From UBA7236 sp036734545 (lineage in GTDB: Bacteria > Bacteroidota > Bacteroidia > Chitinophagales > BACL12), in assembly GCA_036734545.1 (NCBI GenBank), contig DAIMYJ010000085.1, positions 1-13,028 on the forward strand: DNA of 13,028 nucleotides, written 5' to 3'. Under the pieces are notes generated by a model. That model saw nothing but the letters and a program-made list of their open reading frames with translations, did not search any database and was not told where the DNA came from. The translations under genes and the position numbers were made by a program. How positions within the stretch are numbered: the stretch's first letter is position 1; each line of letters begins with the position of its first letter. Shown here one piece after another: positions 1-7,968 of this stretch.

Positions 1-2173
1 AGCCCACGCTGGCGCCGGGGTCGATGGTGCGGAGCTGGGCGATGGTGGGCTCGAGTGAACTCACGGGTTTGAGCTGCTGCTGAATGGCGGCGGCCGGAGC
101 TACACCGTACAGGCCGATGCCGAGACGCACCATGTCGAACTGTGCATCGGGATAATTGCTGATACCGCTGGAGTTCAGCGCATGACGCAACACCGGATAT
201 CCTAATGCGCTGATGATCGCATCGGAAGCGTTGCGGAATGTATGCAGTTGTTTTTGTGTGAAGGCATCATGCTGCTTATCATCGGAAGAGGATAAGTGCG
301 TAAATATGGAAGCCACCCGTATGCCTGTTGGAGGCCGTAATTGTTCTGTTAACCGGGCGGTGTCCTCCAACGAAAAACCGAGGCGGTGCATGCCGGTGTC
401 CAACTTGATATGGATAGGAGGAATTACACTATCACCTGTCAATACCATTTTCCTCACCTCCTCCTGCCACGCCTGTAGGATGCGGAAACTATATATCTCC
501 GGTTCCAGCTGATGGGCGATGAGTGATGCAAACGTCTCCGGTTCGGGATTCATCACCATGATGGGTAATCGAATGCCCTGGGTGCGCAGCTCCACACCTT
601 CATCGGCATACGCCACCGCCAGATAATCGACGCGCTGATGAGCGAGCAGTCGTGCGATCTCTGCCTGACCGCTGCCATACGAGAACGCCTTCACCATGGC
701 CATGGTCTTCACGCCGGGCTGCAGGAGGTTGCGATATACATGCAGGTTGTGCACCATGTGATGCAGATGAATGCGCAATACCGTACCGTGCGTTTTGGCT
801 TCCAGCATCCTGCTGATGCGTTCCAGGCGAAAACGACGTGCGCCTTTGATCAATATCACTTCATTTTCGAAATCCGCCTGCGTGCGGAACTGCAAAAATG
901 TTTCGGTGTCGCGATACGCGATGAATGGTATGTTGTGAAAATGTTCCTGATGTTGTAAAAATCCTTCACCAATGGTGATCACATGCTGCACATCATACGC
1001 GCGCAGCATGTCCGCAACTTTTTTGCTCACGGTGGCAGCATCCATGCCGCTCTCATCAAAATCGGTGATGATCACCGTGCGCTGCAGCCCGCTGCCATGC
1101 TGTGCCTGAAAGCGCAGGGCGATCTCGAGCGAGGCGAGGTCGGCGCTGTAGCTGTCGTTAACGATGAGGCAGTTGCGCATGCCGCGTTTCAGTTCGAGGC
1201 GCATGGAGATACCCGGCAGTGTGGATGCCTGCGCGGTGAGATGTTCGATGGTATTGGCGTGCAGGGCATGTTGTTGTTCTGCCAGCAATAAAGCCGTGAT
1301 CAATGCATGCACACTATTCTCGAGAGAAGCTTCATCGGTGAACGGGATGCGAAAATGCAAAGCCAGATCGCGGAACTGAATGCGGAACGCCGTACTGTCG
1401 CTCAACTGTTCTATGTCATATACCTGCACCTCGGCATCGGCATTCTTTTTACTCCAACTCACACACCGGGTGTCGGCGTGCAGGGAGGTATGTATCAACG
1501 CATGATCGGCGCAATATACGATGGTGTCGCAATGATCGAACAGACGCAGTTTTTCGGTGAGCTTGTGTGCATCGGAAGTAAATCCTTCGCGATGCGGATC
1601 GGCAATATTCGTGATGATACCGATGGTGGGTTGTATGACCGCTTCCAATAACGACATTTCACCCGGCAGCGAAATACCGGCTTCGAAAATACCGACCTGA
1701 TGTTGTGCATCCATTTCCCATACACTGAGAGGCACACCTATTTGTGAGTTGTAGCTGCGCGGACTGCGAACGATATCGAGATCCTGTTTCAGCAGATGAT
1801 ACAACCATTCTTTCACAATGGTCTTGCCATTGCTGCCCGTGATGCCGATGACCGGGATGGTGAATTGCCGTCGATGGGCCGCGGCGATCTGCTGCAGTGC
1901 GGCGATGGAGTTGTCGGTGAGCAGGTAATTGGCATCGGCATGCGGTTTTGCCGGCAGGTGCTCCACCACAAAGCTGCGCACACCGGCCGCATAGGCCTGT
2001 TCGACATACGCATGCCCGTCGTGCTGCCGTCCGCTGATAGCGAAAAAGAGGCTTTCAGCGCCGAAACTGACGTTGCGGGAGTCTGTCAATAATTGACGAA
2101 TGGTGGCCTGCGGACTGACAATTTGTCCCCGGCTTCCCAATATTTTCGATATTTCAGCGATGGTATAGGCCAT
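1..2173 (-). CDS. murF/alr: Bifunctional UDP-MurNAc-tripeptide:D-Ala-D-Ala ligase / alanine racemase (MurF-Alr fusion), 3' end cut by window
   Basis: The minus frame is open from the ATG at 2173 to the left edge (724 codons) with no stop, so the C-terminus lies outside. The N-terminal part is a Mur ligase: ATP-binding loop GITGSNGKT at about residues 110-118, and a VNDSYSAD segment near 338 matching the family's conserved C-terminal-domain motif. From about residue 458 an alanine racemase fold begins. Its PLP-binding lysine is K495 in MVKAFSYGSG. The window ends at IDPGASVG, so the racemase C-terminal barrel with its catalytic tyrosine is not visible; I estimate about 100 residues are missing. 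MurF adds D-Ala-D-Ala to the UDP-MurNAc-tripeptide in the cytoplasm and Alr makes D-Ala from L-Ala, so one chain covers two steps of peptidoglycan precursor synthesis. This fusion is known in Bacteroidota. An in-frame TAG shortly upstream rules out a longer N-terminus. The gene is divergent from secA. Confidence 0.95.
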   Translation of the reverse strand, partial: MAYTIAEISKILGSRGQIVSPQATIRQLLTDSRNVSFGAESLFFAISGRQHDGHAYVEQAYAAGVRSFVVEHLPAKPHADANYLLTDNSIAALQQIAAAHRRQFTIPVIGITGSNGKTIVKEWLYHLLKQDLDIVRSPRSYNSQIGVPLSVWEMDAQHQVGIFEAGISLPGEMSLLEAVIQPTIGIITNIADPHREGFTSDAHKLTEKLRLFDHCDTIVYCADHALIHTSLHADTRCVSWSKKNADAEVQVYDIEQLSDSTAFRIQFRDLALHFRIPFTDEASLENSVHALITALLLAEQQHALHANTIEHLTAQASTLPGISMRLELKRGMRNCLIVNDSYSADLASLEIALRFQAQHGSGLQRTVIITDFDESGMDAATVSKKVADMLRAYDVQHVITIGEGFLQHQEHFHNIPFIAYRDTETFLQFRTQADFENEVILIKGARRFRLERISRMLEAKTHGTVLRIHLHHMVHNLHVYRNLLQPGVKTMAMVKAFSYGSGQAEIARLLAHQRVDYLAVAYADEGVELRTQGIRLPIMVMNPEPETFASLIAHQLEPEIYSFRILQAWQEEVRKMVLTGDSVIPPIHIKLDTGMHRLGFSLEDTARLTEQLRPPTGIRVASIFTHLSSSDDKQHDAFTQKQLHTFRNASDAIISALGYPVLRHALNSSGISNYPDAQFDMVRLGIGLYGVAPAAAIQQQLKPVSSLEPTIAQLRTIDPGASVG

Positions 2174-2187
2174 GCATCCAGATGCTG

Positions 2188-2195
2188 TAAAGCTA
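2188..2195 (-). promoter_or_regulatory. Possible -7 promoter element for murF-alr
   Basis: The minus strand reads TAGCTTTA, a one-mismatch fit to the Bacteroidota -7 consensus TAnnTTTG. It lies 14 bases before the ATG, which would give a very short leader. No convincing TTG/TTTG -33 element stands at the usual distance, so this is only a candidate. Confidence 0.3.
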
Positions 2196-2214
2196 TAACA
2201 ATCCATGTAAAGGG

Positions 2215-2257
2215 GCGGTTTGAGCGGGTTTAGGGGTGTTAAAGCCGTAAAAACCGC
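2215..2257. repeat. Short inverted repeat in the murF-alr/secA divergent region
   Basis: GCGGTTT (2215-2221) and AAACCGC (2251-2257) form a perfect 7-bp inverted repeat with a 29-base spacer. It sits between the candidate divergent promoters and could be an operator or the base of a hairpin, but seven bases at this spacing can arise by chance. The rest of the 171-base gap between the two start codons shows only the promoter-like boxes listed here. Confidence 0.25.
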
Positions 2258-2278
2258 TGCTTTGCTGCCCTGAATACG

Positions 2279-2286
2279 TATCTTTG
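2279..2286 (+). promoter_or_regulatory. Candidate Bacteroidota -7 promoter element for secA
   Basis: TATCTTTG matches the consensus TAnnTTTG exactly. A TTTG at 2261-2264 could be the -33 box, but the 14-base spacer is shorter than usual. Transcription would start near 2290-2293, leaving a leader of about 53 bases to the ATG at 2345. Confidence 0.5.
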
Positions 2287-2344
2287 CCGGGCGATCGGGG
2301 AACGACATTTGTCACACATATTCCTCCAATCGGACAACGACGTT

Positions 2345-5300
2345 ATGAGTATGATCACCCAAATGCTCTCCAAACTCTTCGGGGGCAACAAGTACGATAA
2401 AGACATCAAGGCCATTACTCCGCTGGTTGAGCAGATCAACGCGATCTATGCCACCCTGCACACGCTGAGCAACGATCAGCTGCGCGGCAAGACCCAGGAG
2501 TTCCGCAGCCGCATCAAGAACCACCTGTCGGAGATCGACGCCCGCATGGCCACATTGCGTGCCAGCGCCGACGATCCGATGCAGGGAGATGTGGATGAAA
2601 AGGATGAACTGTATAAGCAGATCGACGCCTTGCGCAAGGAACGCGACAAGCAGATCGAAGAGATACTGCTGCAGATATTGCCGGAGGCCTTCGCTGTAAT
2701 GAAGGAGACCGCCCGCCGGTTCACCGAGAACACCGCCATCGTGTCGACAGCCACCGAGCTGGACAAAGCGCTGGCCGTGCATCATGATTTTGTGACCATC
2801 GAAGGCGACCAGGCCATTTATAAGAACAGCTGGGAACCCGCCGGCGTGCCCATTACCTGGAACATGGTGCATTACGATGTGCAGCTGATCGGCGGTATCG
2901 TGCTGCATCAGGGTAAGATCTCGGAAATGGCGACCGGTGAAGGTAAGACCCTCGTGGCCACCCTGCCCGCGTATCTGAATGCGCTGGCCGGAGAAGGCGT
3001 GCACATCGTTACGGTGAACAACTACCTCGCCCGACGCGACGCCGAATGGAACGGACCGGTGTTCAATTTCTTAGGGTTGCGTGTAGACTGTATCGACCTC
3101 TACCAGCCGAACACACCCGAACGTCGCAATGCCTACATGGCTGATATCACCTACGGCACCAACAACGAATTCGGTTTCGATTACCTCCGCGATAATATGG
3201 TGCGCAGCATGGAAGAGAAAGTGCAGCGCAAACACCACTTTGCGATGGTGGATGAGGTGGACAGCGTGTTGATCGACGACGCCCGTACACCGCTCATCAT
3301 TTCCGGTCCCGTACCGAAAGGCGGTGATGCGGAAGTATACAATGTGCTCAAGCCGCGTATCCTCAAATTGATCGAAGCGCAGAAACGCGTATTCAATAAT
3401 AATCTCACCGAAGCGAAAAAACTGGCTGAGGCAGGTAAAGCGAAAGAAGCCGGTGTGCATCTCTACCGTGCGCATCGCGCGTTGCCTAAGACCAATGCCC
3501 TCATCAAATTATTGAGTGAGGAAGGTATGCGTACCCTGCTGCTGGAAACAGAAGGTGTATACATCGCCGAGCATAACAAGCGCATGCCGGAGATCGACAA
3601 GGACCTGTACTTCGTTATCGAAGAAAAGAATAATAGTGTTGACCTTACCGATAAGGGCATCGAGCTGATCACCGAAGGCAGTGAGGATCCGAATTTCTTC
3701 ATCATCCCCGATGTAGGCGCCATGGTGGCCGAGATCGAGCGCTCATCGCGCAGCAAGGAAGAACAGGTGGCCATGAAGGACCAGCTGATGCAGGACTTCA
3801 CTATCAAGAGTGAACGTATCCACTCCGTACAGCAGTTGCTGAAAGCATACACGCTGTTCGAAAAAGATGTGGAGTATGTGGTGATGGATGGCAAAGTGAA
3901 GATCGTGGATGAGCAAACAGGACGTATCCTCGAAGGACGCCGTTACAGCGATGGTTTGCATCAGGCAATCGAAGCCAAGGAAACAGTGAAAGTGGAAGCG
4001 CTCACACAAACGTACGCCACGATCACGCTGCAGAATTATTTCCGCATGTATCACAAACTCTGCGGTATGACCGGTACGGCCGAAACGGAAGCCGGTGAAT
4101 TCTGGGAGATCTATAAACTGGATGTTACGGCCATCCCTACCAACAGGCCGATCATCCGCAAGGACATGGAAGACTACGTGTATAAAACACGTAAGGAAAA
4201 ATACAATGCCGTTATCGACCGCATTCAGCAGTTGGTAAAAGACGGACGTCCCGTGCTGGTGGGTACCACTTCTGTGGAAGTGAGTGAATTGCTCAGCAGG
4301 ATGTTGCAGTTGAAAGGCATCAAGCATAACGTGCTGAACGCTAAACAGCATCAGCGTGAAGCCGAGATCGTAACGGATGCCGGTAAAGCCGGTGCGGTGA
4401 CCATCGCTACGAACATGGCGGGTCGCGGTACCGACATTAAACTCGGCCCCGGTGTGAAAGAGGCCGGCGGTTTGGCCATCATTGGTACGGAGCGCCATGA
4501 ATCGCGCCGTGTTGACCGTCAGTTGCGCGGTCGCTCCGGTCGTCAGGGCGACCCGGGTTCTACAGAATTCTTCGTGTCGCTGGAAGACAACCTCATGCGT
4601 TTGTTCGGTTCAGAGCGTATCGCGAAGGTGATGGACACCATGGGTTATAAGGAAGGTGAGGTGATCCAGCACAGGATGATCACCAAATCCATTGAACGCG
4701 CACAAAAGAAAGTAGAAGAGAACAACTTCGGCATACGCAAGCGTCTGCTTGAATATGACGACGTGATGAACCAGCAGCGTTCGCTGGTATACCAGAAAAG
4801 GAATCACGCCCTGTCGGGTGAGCGTCTCACGATAGATCTGAACAATACGATCTATGATCTCTGCGAGGAGGTGGTGAACATGCACATTGATAATAAGGAT
4901 CATGAAGCCTTTACCCTGGATGTGATCCGGTATTTCAGCATGGAGCCGGAGATCAGCAAGAAGGAATTCGAGAATGAGAAGGCAGATAAGATCACCCAGA
5001 AATTATATGCCGGTGCACGTGCTTATTACAAGCGCAAAGCAGAGGTGCTGGTGGGTAAGGTATTGCCACTCATCCATGATCTGCACGCCACACGCGGTGA
5101 AACACTGGAGAACGTGATCGTGCCATTTACGGATGGCCGCAAGGGCATCAATGTGATGGTGAACCTGAAGCGTGCAGTTGACACGCAGGGTGTAGAGATA
5201 CTGTATTCCATCGAGCGCATGATCAGCCTCATCGTGATCGATGAGCACTGGAAAGACCATCTGCGCAACATGGATGATCTGAAACAATCCGTGCAGGGCG

Positions 5301-5662
5301 CTGTTTACGAACAGAAGGACCCGCTGTTGATCTATAAGTTCGAGGCGTTCGAGATGTTCAAGAAAATGCTGAGCGAACTGAACCGCGAGATCGTTTCCTT
5401 CCTGTTCAAAGGCAGTGTGCCGCTGCGCACGCCTGATGAGGTACGCACGGCAGCAGCACAGCGCCAGCAAACCGATATGAGCAACCTGAAGACCGGCCGC
5501 GAAGAAACAGCGCAGGCAGGACCCGGCGGCGCACGTCAGCCGCAACAGGAGCGCAAAACACCGGAACCGGTGCGCGTGGAGAAGAAAGTGGGCCGCAATG
5601 ATCCATGTCCATGCGGCAGCGGAAAGAAGTACAAGAACTGCCACGGAAAAGAAGAGGCATAA
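2345..5662 (+). CDS. secA: Preprotein translocase ATPase SecA, long Bacteroidota form
   Basis: This is the 1,105-residue motor that pushes unfolded preproteins through SecYEG at the inner membrane. The Walker A motif MATGEGKT is at 195-202, the DEVD Walker B at 303-306, MAGRGTDIKLG from 691, and the arginine-finger region GRSGRQGDPG from about 729. A flexible Gln/Pro/Gly-rich linker precedes the C-terminal zinc motif, with C1088, C1090, C1099 and H1100 as ligands; in the family this tail binds SecB or the membrane. E. coli SecA is 901 residues; the extra length here is largely Lys/Glu-rich insertions near residues 320-410, as usual in Bacteroidota. I chose the ATG at 2345. The frame extends to a TTG at 2309, but those 12 extra residues do not look like SecA. 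The gene heads a five-gene plus-strand run, with deoC 22 bases downstream. Confidence 0.98.
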   Translation: MSMITQMLSKLFGGNKYDKDIKAITPLVEQINAIYATLHTLSNDQLRGKTQEFRSRIKNHLSEIDARMATLRASADDPMQGDVDEKDELYKQIDALRKERDKQIEEILLQILPEAFAVMKETARRFTENTAIVSTATELDKALAVHHDFVTIEGDQAIYKNSWEPAGVPITWNMVHYDVQLIGGIVLHQGKISEMATGEGKTLVATLPAYLNALAGEGVHIVTVNNYLARRDAEWNGPVFNFLGLRVDCIDLYQPNTPERRNAYMADITYGTNNEFGFDYLRDNMVRSMEEKVQRKHHFAMVDEVDSVLIDDARTPLIISGPVPKGGDAEVYNVLKPRILKLIEAQKRVFNNNLTEAKKLAEAGKAKEAGVHLYRAHRALPKTNALIKLLSEEGMRTLLLETEGVYIAEHNKRMPEIDKDLYFVIEEKNNSVDLTDKGIELITEGSEDPNFFIIPDVGAMVAEIERSSRSKEEQVAMKDQLMQDFTIKSERIHSVQQLLKAYTLFEKDVEYVVMDGKVKIVDEQTGRILEGRRYSDGLHQAIEAKETVKVEALTQTYATITLQNYFRMYHKLCGMTGTAETEAGEFWEIYKLDVTAIPTNRPIIRKDMEDYVYKTRKEKYNAVIDRIQQLVKDGRPVLVGTTSVEVSELLSRMLQLKGIKHNVLNAKQHQREAEIVTDAGKAGAVTIATNMAGRGTDIKLGPGVKEAGGLAIIGTERHESRRVDRQLRGRSGRQGDPGSTEFFVSLEDNLMRLFGSERIAKVMDTMGYKEGEVIQHRMITKSIERAQKKVEENNFGIRKRLLEYDDVMNQQRSLVYQKRNHALSGERLTIDLNNTIYDLCEEVVNMHIDNKDHEAFTLDVIRYFSMEPEISKKEFENEKADKITQKLYAGARAYYKRKAEVLVGKVLPLIHDLHATRGETLENVIVPFTDGRKGINVMVNLKRAVDTQGVEILYSIERMISLIVIDEHWKDHLRNMDDLKQSVQGAVYEQKDPLLIYKFEAFEMFKKMLSELNREIVSFLFKGSVPLRTPDEVRTAAAQRQQTDMSNLKTGREETAQAGPGGARQPQQERKTPEPVRVEKKVGRNDPCPCGSGKKYKNCHGKEEA

Positions 5663-5684
5663 TTTATTTATCAGAGTCATCAGC

Positions 5685-6353
5685 ATGTCAACACCCAAGC
5701 CGCTAGCTGCCTATTTTGAGCATACTATTTTAAAACCTGACACCACCCACGAGGAAGTGGAGCGCGTGTGCCGGGAGGCGCTGCAGTATCATTTTGCAGG
5801 CGTATGCGTGCCGCCGTATTTTCTGGAACAGGCAGCAGACCTCCTGCAGGACAGTGAGGTGGAGCTTGTGACGGTGATCGGCTTTCCTTATGGTTATAAT
5901 TCCACCATGAGCAAATTCGAAGAGGTGGAAGACGCCATGCAGAACGGCGCTTTGCATCTGGATGTGGTGATCAACATCGCAGCCGTAAAGAATCAGAACT
6001 GGGATCATGTTGAAACAGAACTGGCCACCCTCACCAGACTGGCACACAGTGAAGATCGCTTGATCAAGGTGATCGCCGAATCCGGTATGATGTCGGAAGT
6101 GGAACTCGATCTCATTATCCGCGTAGCGAATGAGGTAGGGATCGATTATCTGAAGACCAGCACGGGCATGAATGGCACCGGCGCCACCGTAGAGGCCGTG
6201 GAGCAGATGCGCAAGGGACTGAATTCGTCCATCCGCATCAAAGCCAGCGGCGGTATCCGCACACGGGAGACCGCACTGGAGATGATCCGCGCGGGTGCCG
6301 ACAGGATCGGCGCATCGGCCAGCGTGGCCATTATGCAGGAGGGCGCCAATTAA
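5685..6353 (+). CDS. deoC: Deoxyribose-phosphate aldolase
   Basis: The 222-residue class I aldolase splits 2-deoxyribose-5-phosphate into glyceraldehyde-3-phosphate and acetaldehyde during deoxynucleoside salvage in the cytoplasm. The Schiff-base lysine is K157 in YLKTSTG. The partner lysine is K186 in KASGGIRT, and D93 in LDVVINI is the expected active-site acid. The phosphate-binding GGIR segment (189-192) and the late AGADRIGAS motif are present. The N-terminal motif reads FEHTILKP, with Glu where most relatives have Asp, a conservative change. The length is typical. The frame is open 29 codons further upstream, but that extension overlaps secA and is not DeoC-like, so the ATG at 5685 is preferred. 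The 22-base gap to secA suggests co-transcription. No other nucleoside-salvage gene is nearby, so the link to its neighbours is positional only. Confidence 0.96.
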   Translation: MSTPKPLAAYFEHTILKPDTTHEEVERVCREALQYHFAGVCVPPYFLEQAADLLQDSEVELVTVIGFPYGYNSTMSKFEEVEDAMQNGALHLDVVINIAAVKNQNWDHVETELATLTRLAHSEDRLIKVIAESGMMSEVELDLIIRVANEVGIDYLKTSTGMNGTGATVEAVEQMRKGLNSSIRIKASGGIRTRETALEMIRAGADRIGASASVAIMQEGAN

Positions 6354-6367
6354 TAACGGGTAATCTG

Positions 6368-6375
6368 TAACTTCG
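6368..6375 (+). promoter_or_regulatory. Weak -7-like element directly before the SPOR gene
   Basis: TAACTTCG differs from TAnnTTTG at one base and ends four bases before the ATG at 6380. If used, it would start transcription at or beside the start codon and give a leaderless message. No -33 box is visible, so read-through from deoC is at least as likely. Confidence 0.25.
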
Positions 6376-6379
6376 CTAT

Positions 6380-6763
6380 ATGCATTTGCGATCGCTCATT
6401 TTACTGACAGCGTTTTTCGGCCTCACGGCAGTGACGGCACAAACGACTGTTACCATCGACGATCAGGCCGGTGCCATGCAGCTGGTAGAGAGGCATATCT
6501 TCTTCAATCAGGAGCACGGCGAGTTACCCGGCTACCGCATACAGATATATTCCGGCAACAGCCTGTCAGAGGCAAAGGAGAATAAGTCCGAATTCCTGAA
6601 ATTGTATGATATTCCGGCAGCCATCATTTTCGAGGCGCCGAATTATAAGGTGCGTATCGGCAATTACACCAACCGATTCGAAGCCAACCGCGATCTGATG
6701 ATCGTAAAGGATCAATATACCGATGCCCTGATCGTGAAAGACCTGATCCGATTAAGTGAATGA
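6380..6763 (+). CDS. Secreted SPOR-like domain protein
   Basis: The 127-residue protein starts with a signal peptide: basic residue R4, a hydrophobic stretch 5-17, and a probable cleavage site after VTA (residue 20) that would leave Gln21 as the new N-terminus. There is no lipobox cysteine, so it should be soluble in the periplasm. Residues 51-123 have the SPOR pattern: a YRIQIYSG first strand, a helix rich in Ala/Glu/Lys, a VRIGNYTNRFEA segment typical of the second half, and a final strand DALIVKDL. SPOR domains bind glycan strands lacking stem peptides at division sites in characterised bacteria; that role here is inference. The protein is little more than one SPOR domain, without a membrane anchor or enzyme. 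Its stop overlaps the next start by 4 bases (ATGA), pointing to translational coupling with the amidohydrolase. Confidence 0.85.
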   Translation: MHLRSLILLTAFFGLTAVTAQTTVTIDDQAGAMQLVERHIFFNQEHGELPGYRIQIYSGNSLSEAKENKSEFLKLYDIPAAIIFEAPNYKVRIGNYTNRFEANRDLMIVKDQYTDALIVKDLIRLSE

Positions 6764-7962
6764 TCATGATGGACATCAAGGAACGCATTCAACAATTATC
6801 CGCTGATCTTTTTACCGAGGTGCAGGCCTGCCGTCATCATCTGCATCGCAACCCCGAGTTGTCATTCCACGAATTTCAGACCTCTGCTTTCATACAGCAG
6901 AAGCTGACCGAGTATGGTATTCCTTTCAGGAATAATATCGCCGGCACAGGTGTGGTGGCGCTCATCGAAGGCCGCAACCCCGGTAAGCGGACTGTAGCAC
7001 TCCGCGCCGATATGGATGCCTTGCCTATTCAGGAGACCAATCAGACAGACTATACTTCACAGAACGCCGGTGTGATGCACGCCTGCGGTCATGATGTGCA
7101 CACCAGCTGTTTGCTGGGTGCAGGAAAGATCCTGCATACGCTGCGCGATAGCTTTGAAGGAACGGTGAAGCTCATCTTTCAGCCGGCGGAAGAGAAATTA
7201 CCCGGCGGCGCCAAAATGATGATCGATGCCGGCGTGTTGCGTGATCCCGATGTTCAGTCGATCATCGGACAGCATGTATTCAACCCCTTCCCCGTAGGTT
7301 CGGTAGCGTTTTGCTTTGGCACCATGATGGCCAGTACGGATGAGATCTATATTACCGTGCATGGCAAAGGCGGCCATGGGGCGTATCCGCAGGATACGAT
7401 AGACCCGGTGATGATCACGGCACAGATGCTGGTGGCGTTGCAGCAGGTGGTCAGCCGCAGTATCTCACCCTTTCAGCCATCCGTGCTCACCTTTGGTAAG
7501 GTGATCGCCAATGGTGCCACCAATGTAATACCCGACAAAGTATTCCTGGAAGGCACTTTCCGTGCGCTGGATGAGCAGGTGCGTGCAGATGCACATGCCG
7601 AGATTCGCCGCATTGCCGAACATGTGGCTGAAGGATTTGGCGGCAGGGCAGAGGTGCGTATTGAAAAAGGTTATCCCGTTCTGAAAAATGATGACGCGCT
7701 CGCGCGCAGGTGTTATGATCGCGCCGTCGAATATCTCGGTGCCGATAAGGTGATCATTACCACACCACGCATGGGCGCCGAAGACTTTGCATTTTATTCG
7801 CATGCCGTTCCGGCCACCTTCTACCGCCTCGGCACCGGTAATCCTGAAAAGGGTATTACCGCGCAGATACATACGCCGAACTTTGATATCGATGAACGCG
7901 CATTGGAAACCGGCATGGGATTAATGGCCTGGCATGCCATTGGTGAACTCATGGCCGGATAA
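6760..7962 (+). CDS. M20-family metallo-amidohydrolase (peptidase M20D type)
   Basis: The 400-residue protein belongs to the M20D group, which includes hippurate hydrolase, IAA-amino acid hydrolase, N-acyl-amino-acid amidohydrolases and N-acetyldiaminopimelate deacetylase. These enzymes hydrolyse an amide bond with a metal pair. Expected ligands are present: C109 and H111 in HACGHD, E144/E145 in QPAEE, H172 in GQHVFNPFP, and H371 near the C-terminus in QIHTPNFD. H206 in GKGGHGAYP lies in the dimerisation (lid) domain, and MGAEDFAFY is at 338-346. No signal peptide is seen, so it is probably cytoplasmic. The substrate cannot be read from sequence. The first ATG overlaps the SPOR stop; ATGs at 6766 and 6769 are equally possible starts and would shorten it by 2 or 3 residues. 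The ABC exporter follows after 6 bases. Confidence 0.92.
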   Translation: MIMMDIKERIQQLSADLFTEVQACRHHLHRNPELSFHEFQTSAFIQQKLTEYGIPFRNNIAGTGVVALIEGRNPGKRTVALRADMDALPIQETNQTDYTSQNAGVMHACGHDVHTSCLLGAGKILHTLRDSFEGTVKLIFQPAEEKLPGGAKMMIDAGVLRDPDVQSIIGQHVFNPFPVGSVAFCFGTMMASTDEIYITVHGKGGHGAYPQDTIDPVMITAQMLVALQQVVSRSISPFQPSVLTFGKVIANGATNVIPDKVFLEGTFRALDEQVRADAHAEIRRIAEHVAEGFGGRAEVRIEKGYPVLKNDDALARRCYDRAVEYLGADKVIITTPRMGAEDFAFYSHAVPATFYRLGTGNPEKGITAQIHTPNFDIDERALETGMGLMAWHAIGELMAG

Positions 7963-7968
7963 TGGGTT

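Noticed and set aside
3743..4498. 251-codon minus-strand open frame inside secA, with similar long antisense frames at 2312-3004 and 5003-5698
   Set aside because: They are antisense to a strongly conserved gene, His/Phe-rich without domain motifs, and explained by the codon bias of secA.
5685..5730. Glu in place of Asp in the DeoC N-terminal motif FEHTILKP as a sign of altered function
   Set aside because: The change is conservative, and the Schiff-base lysine, partner lysine and active-site Asp are all intact.
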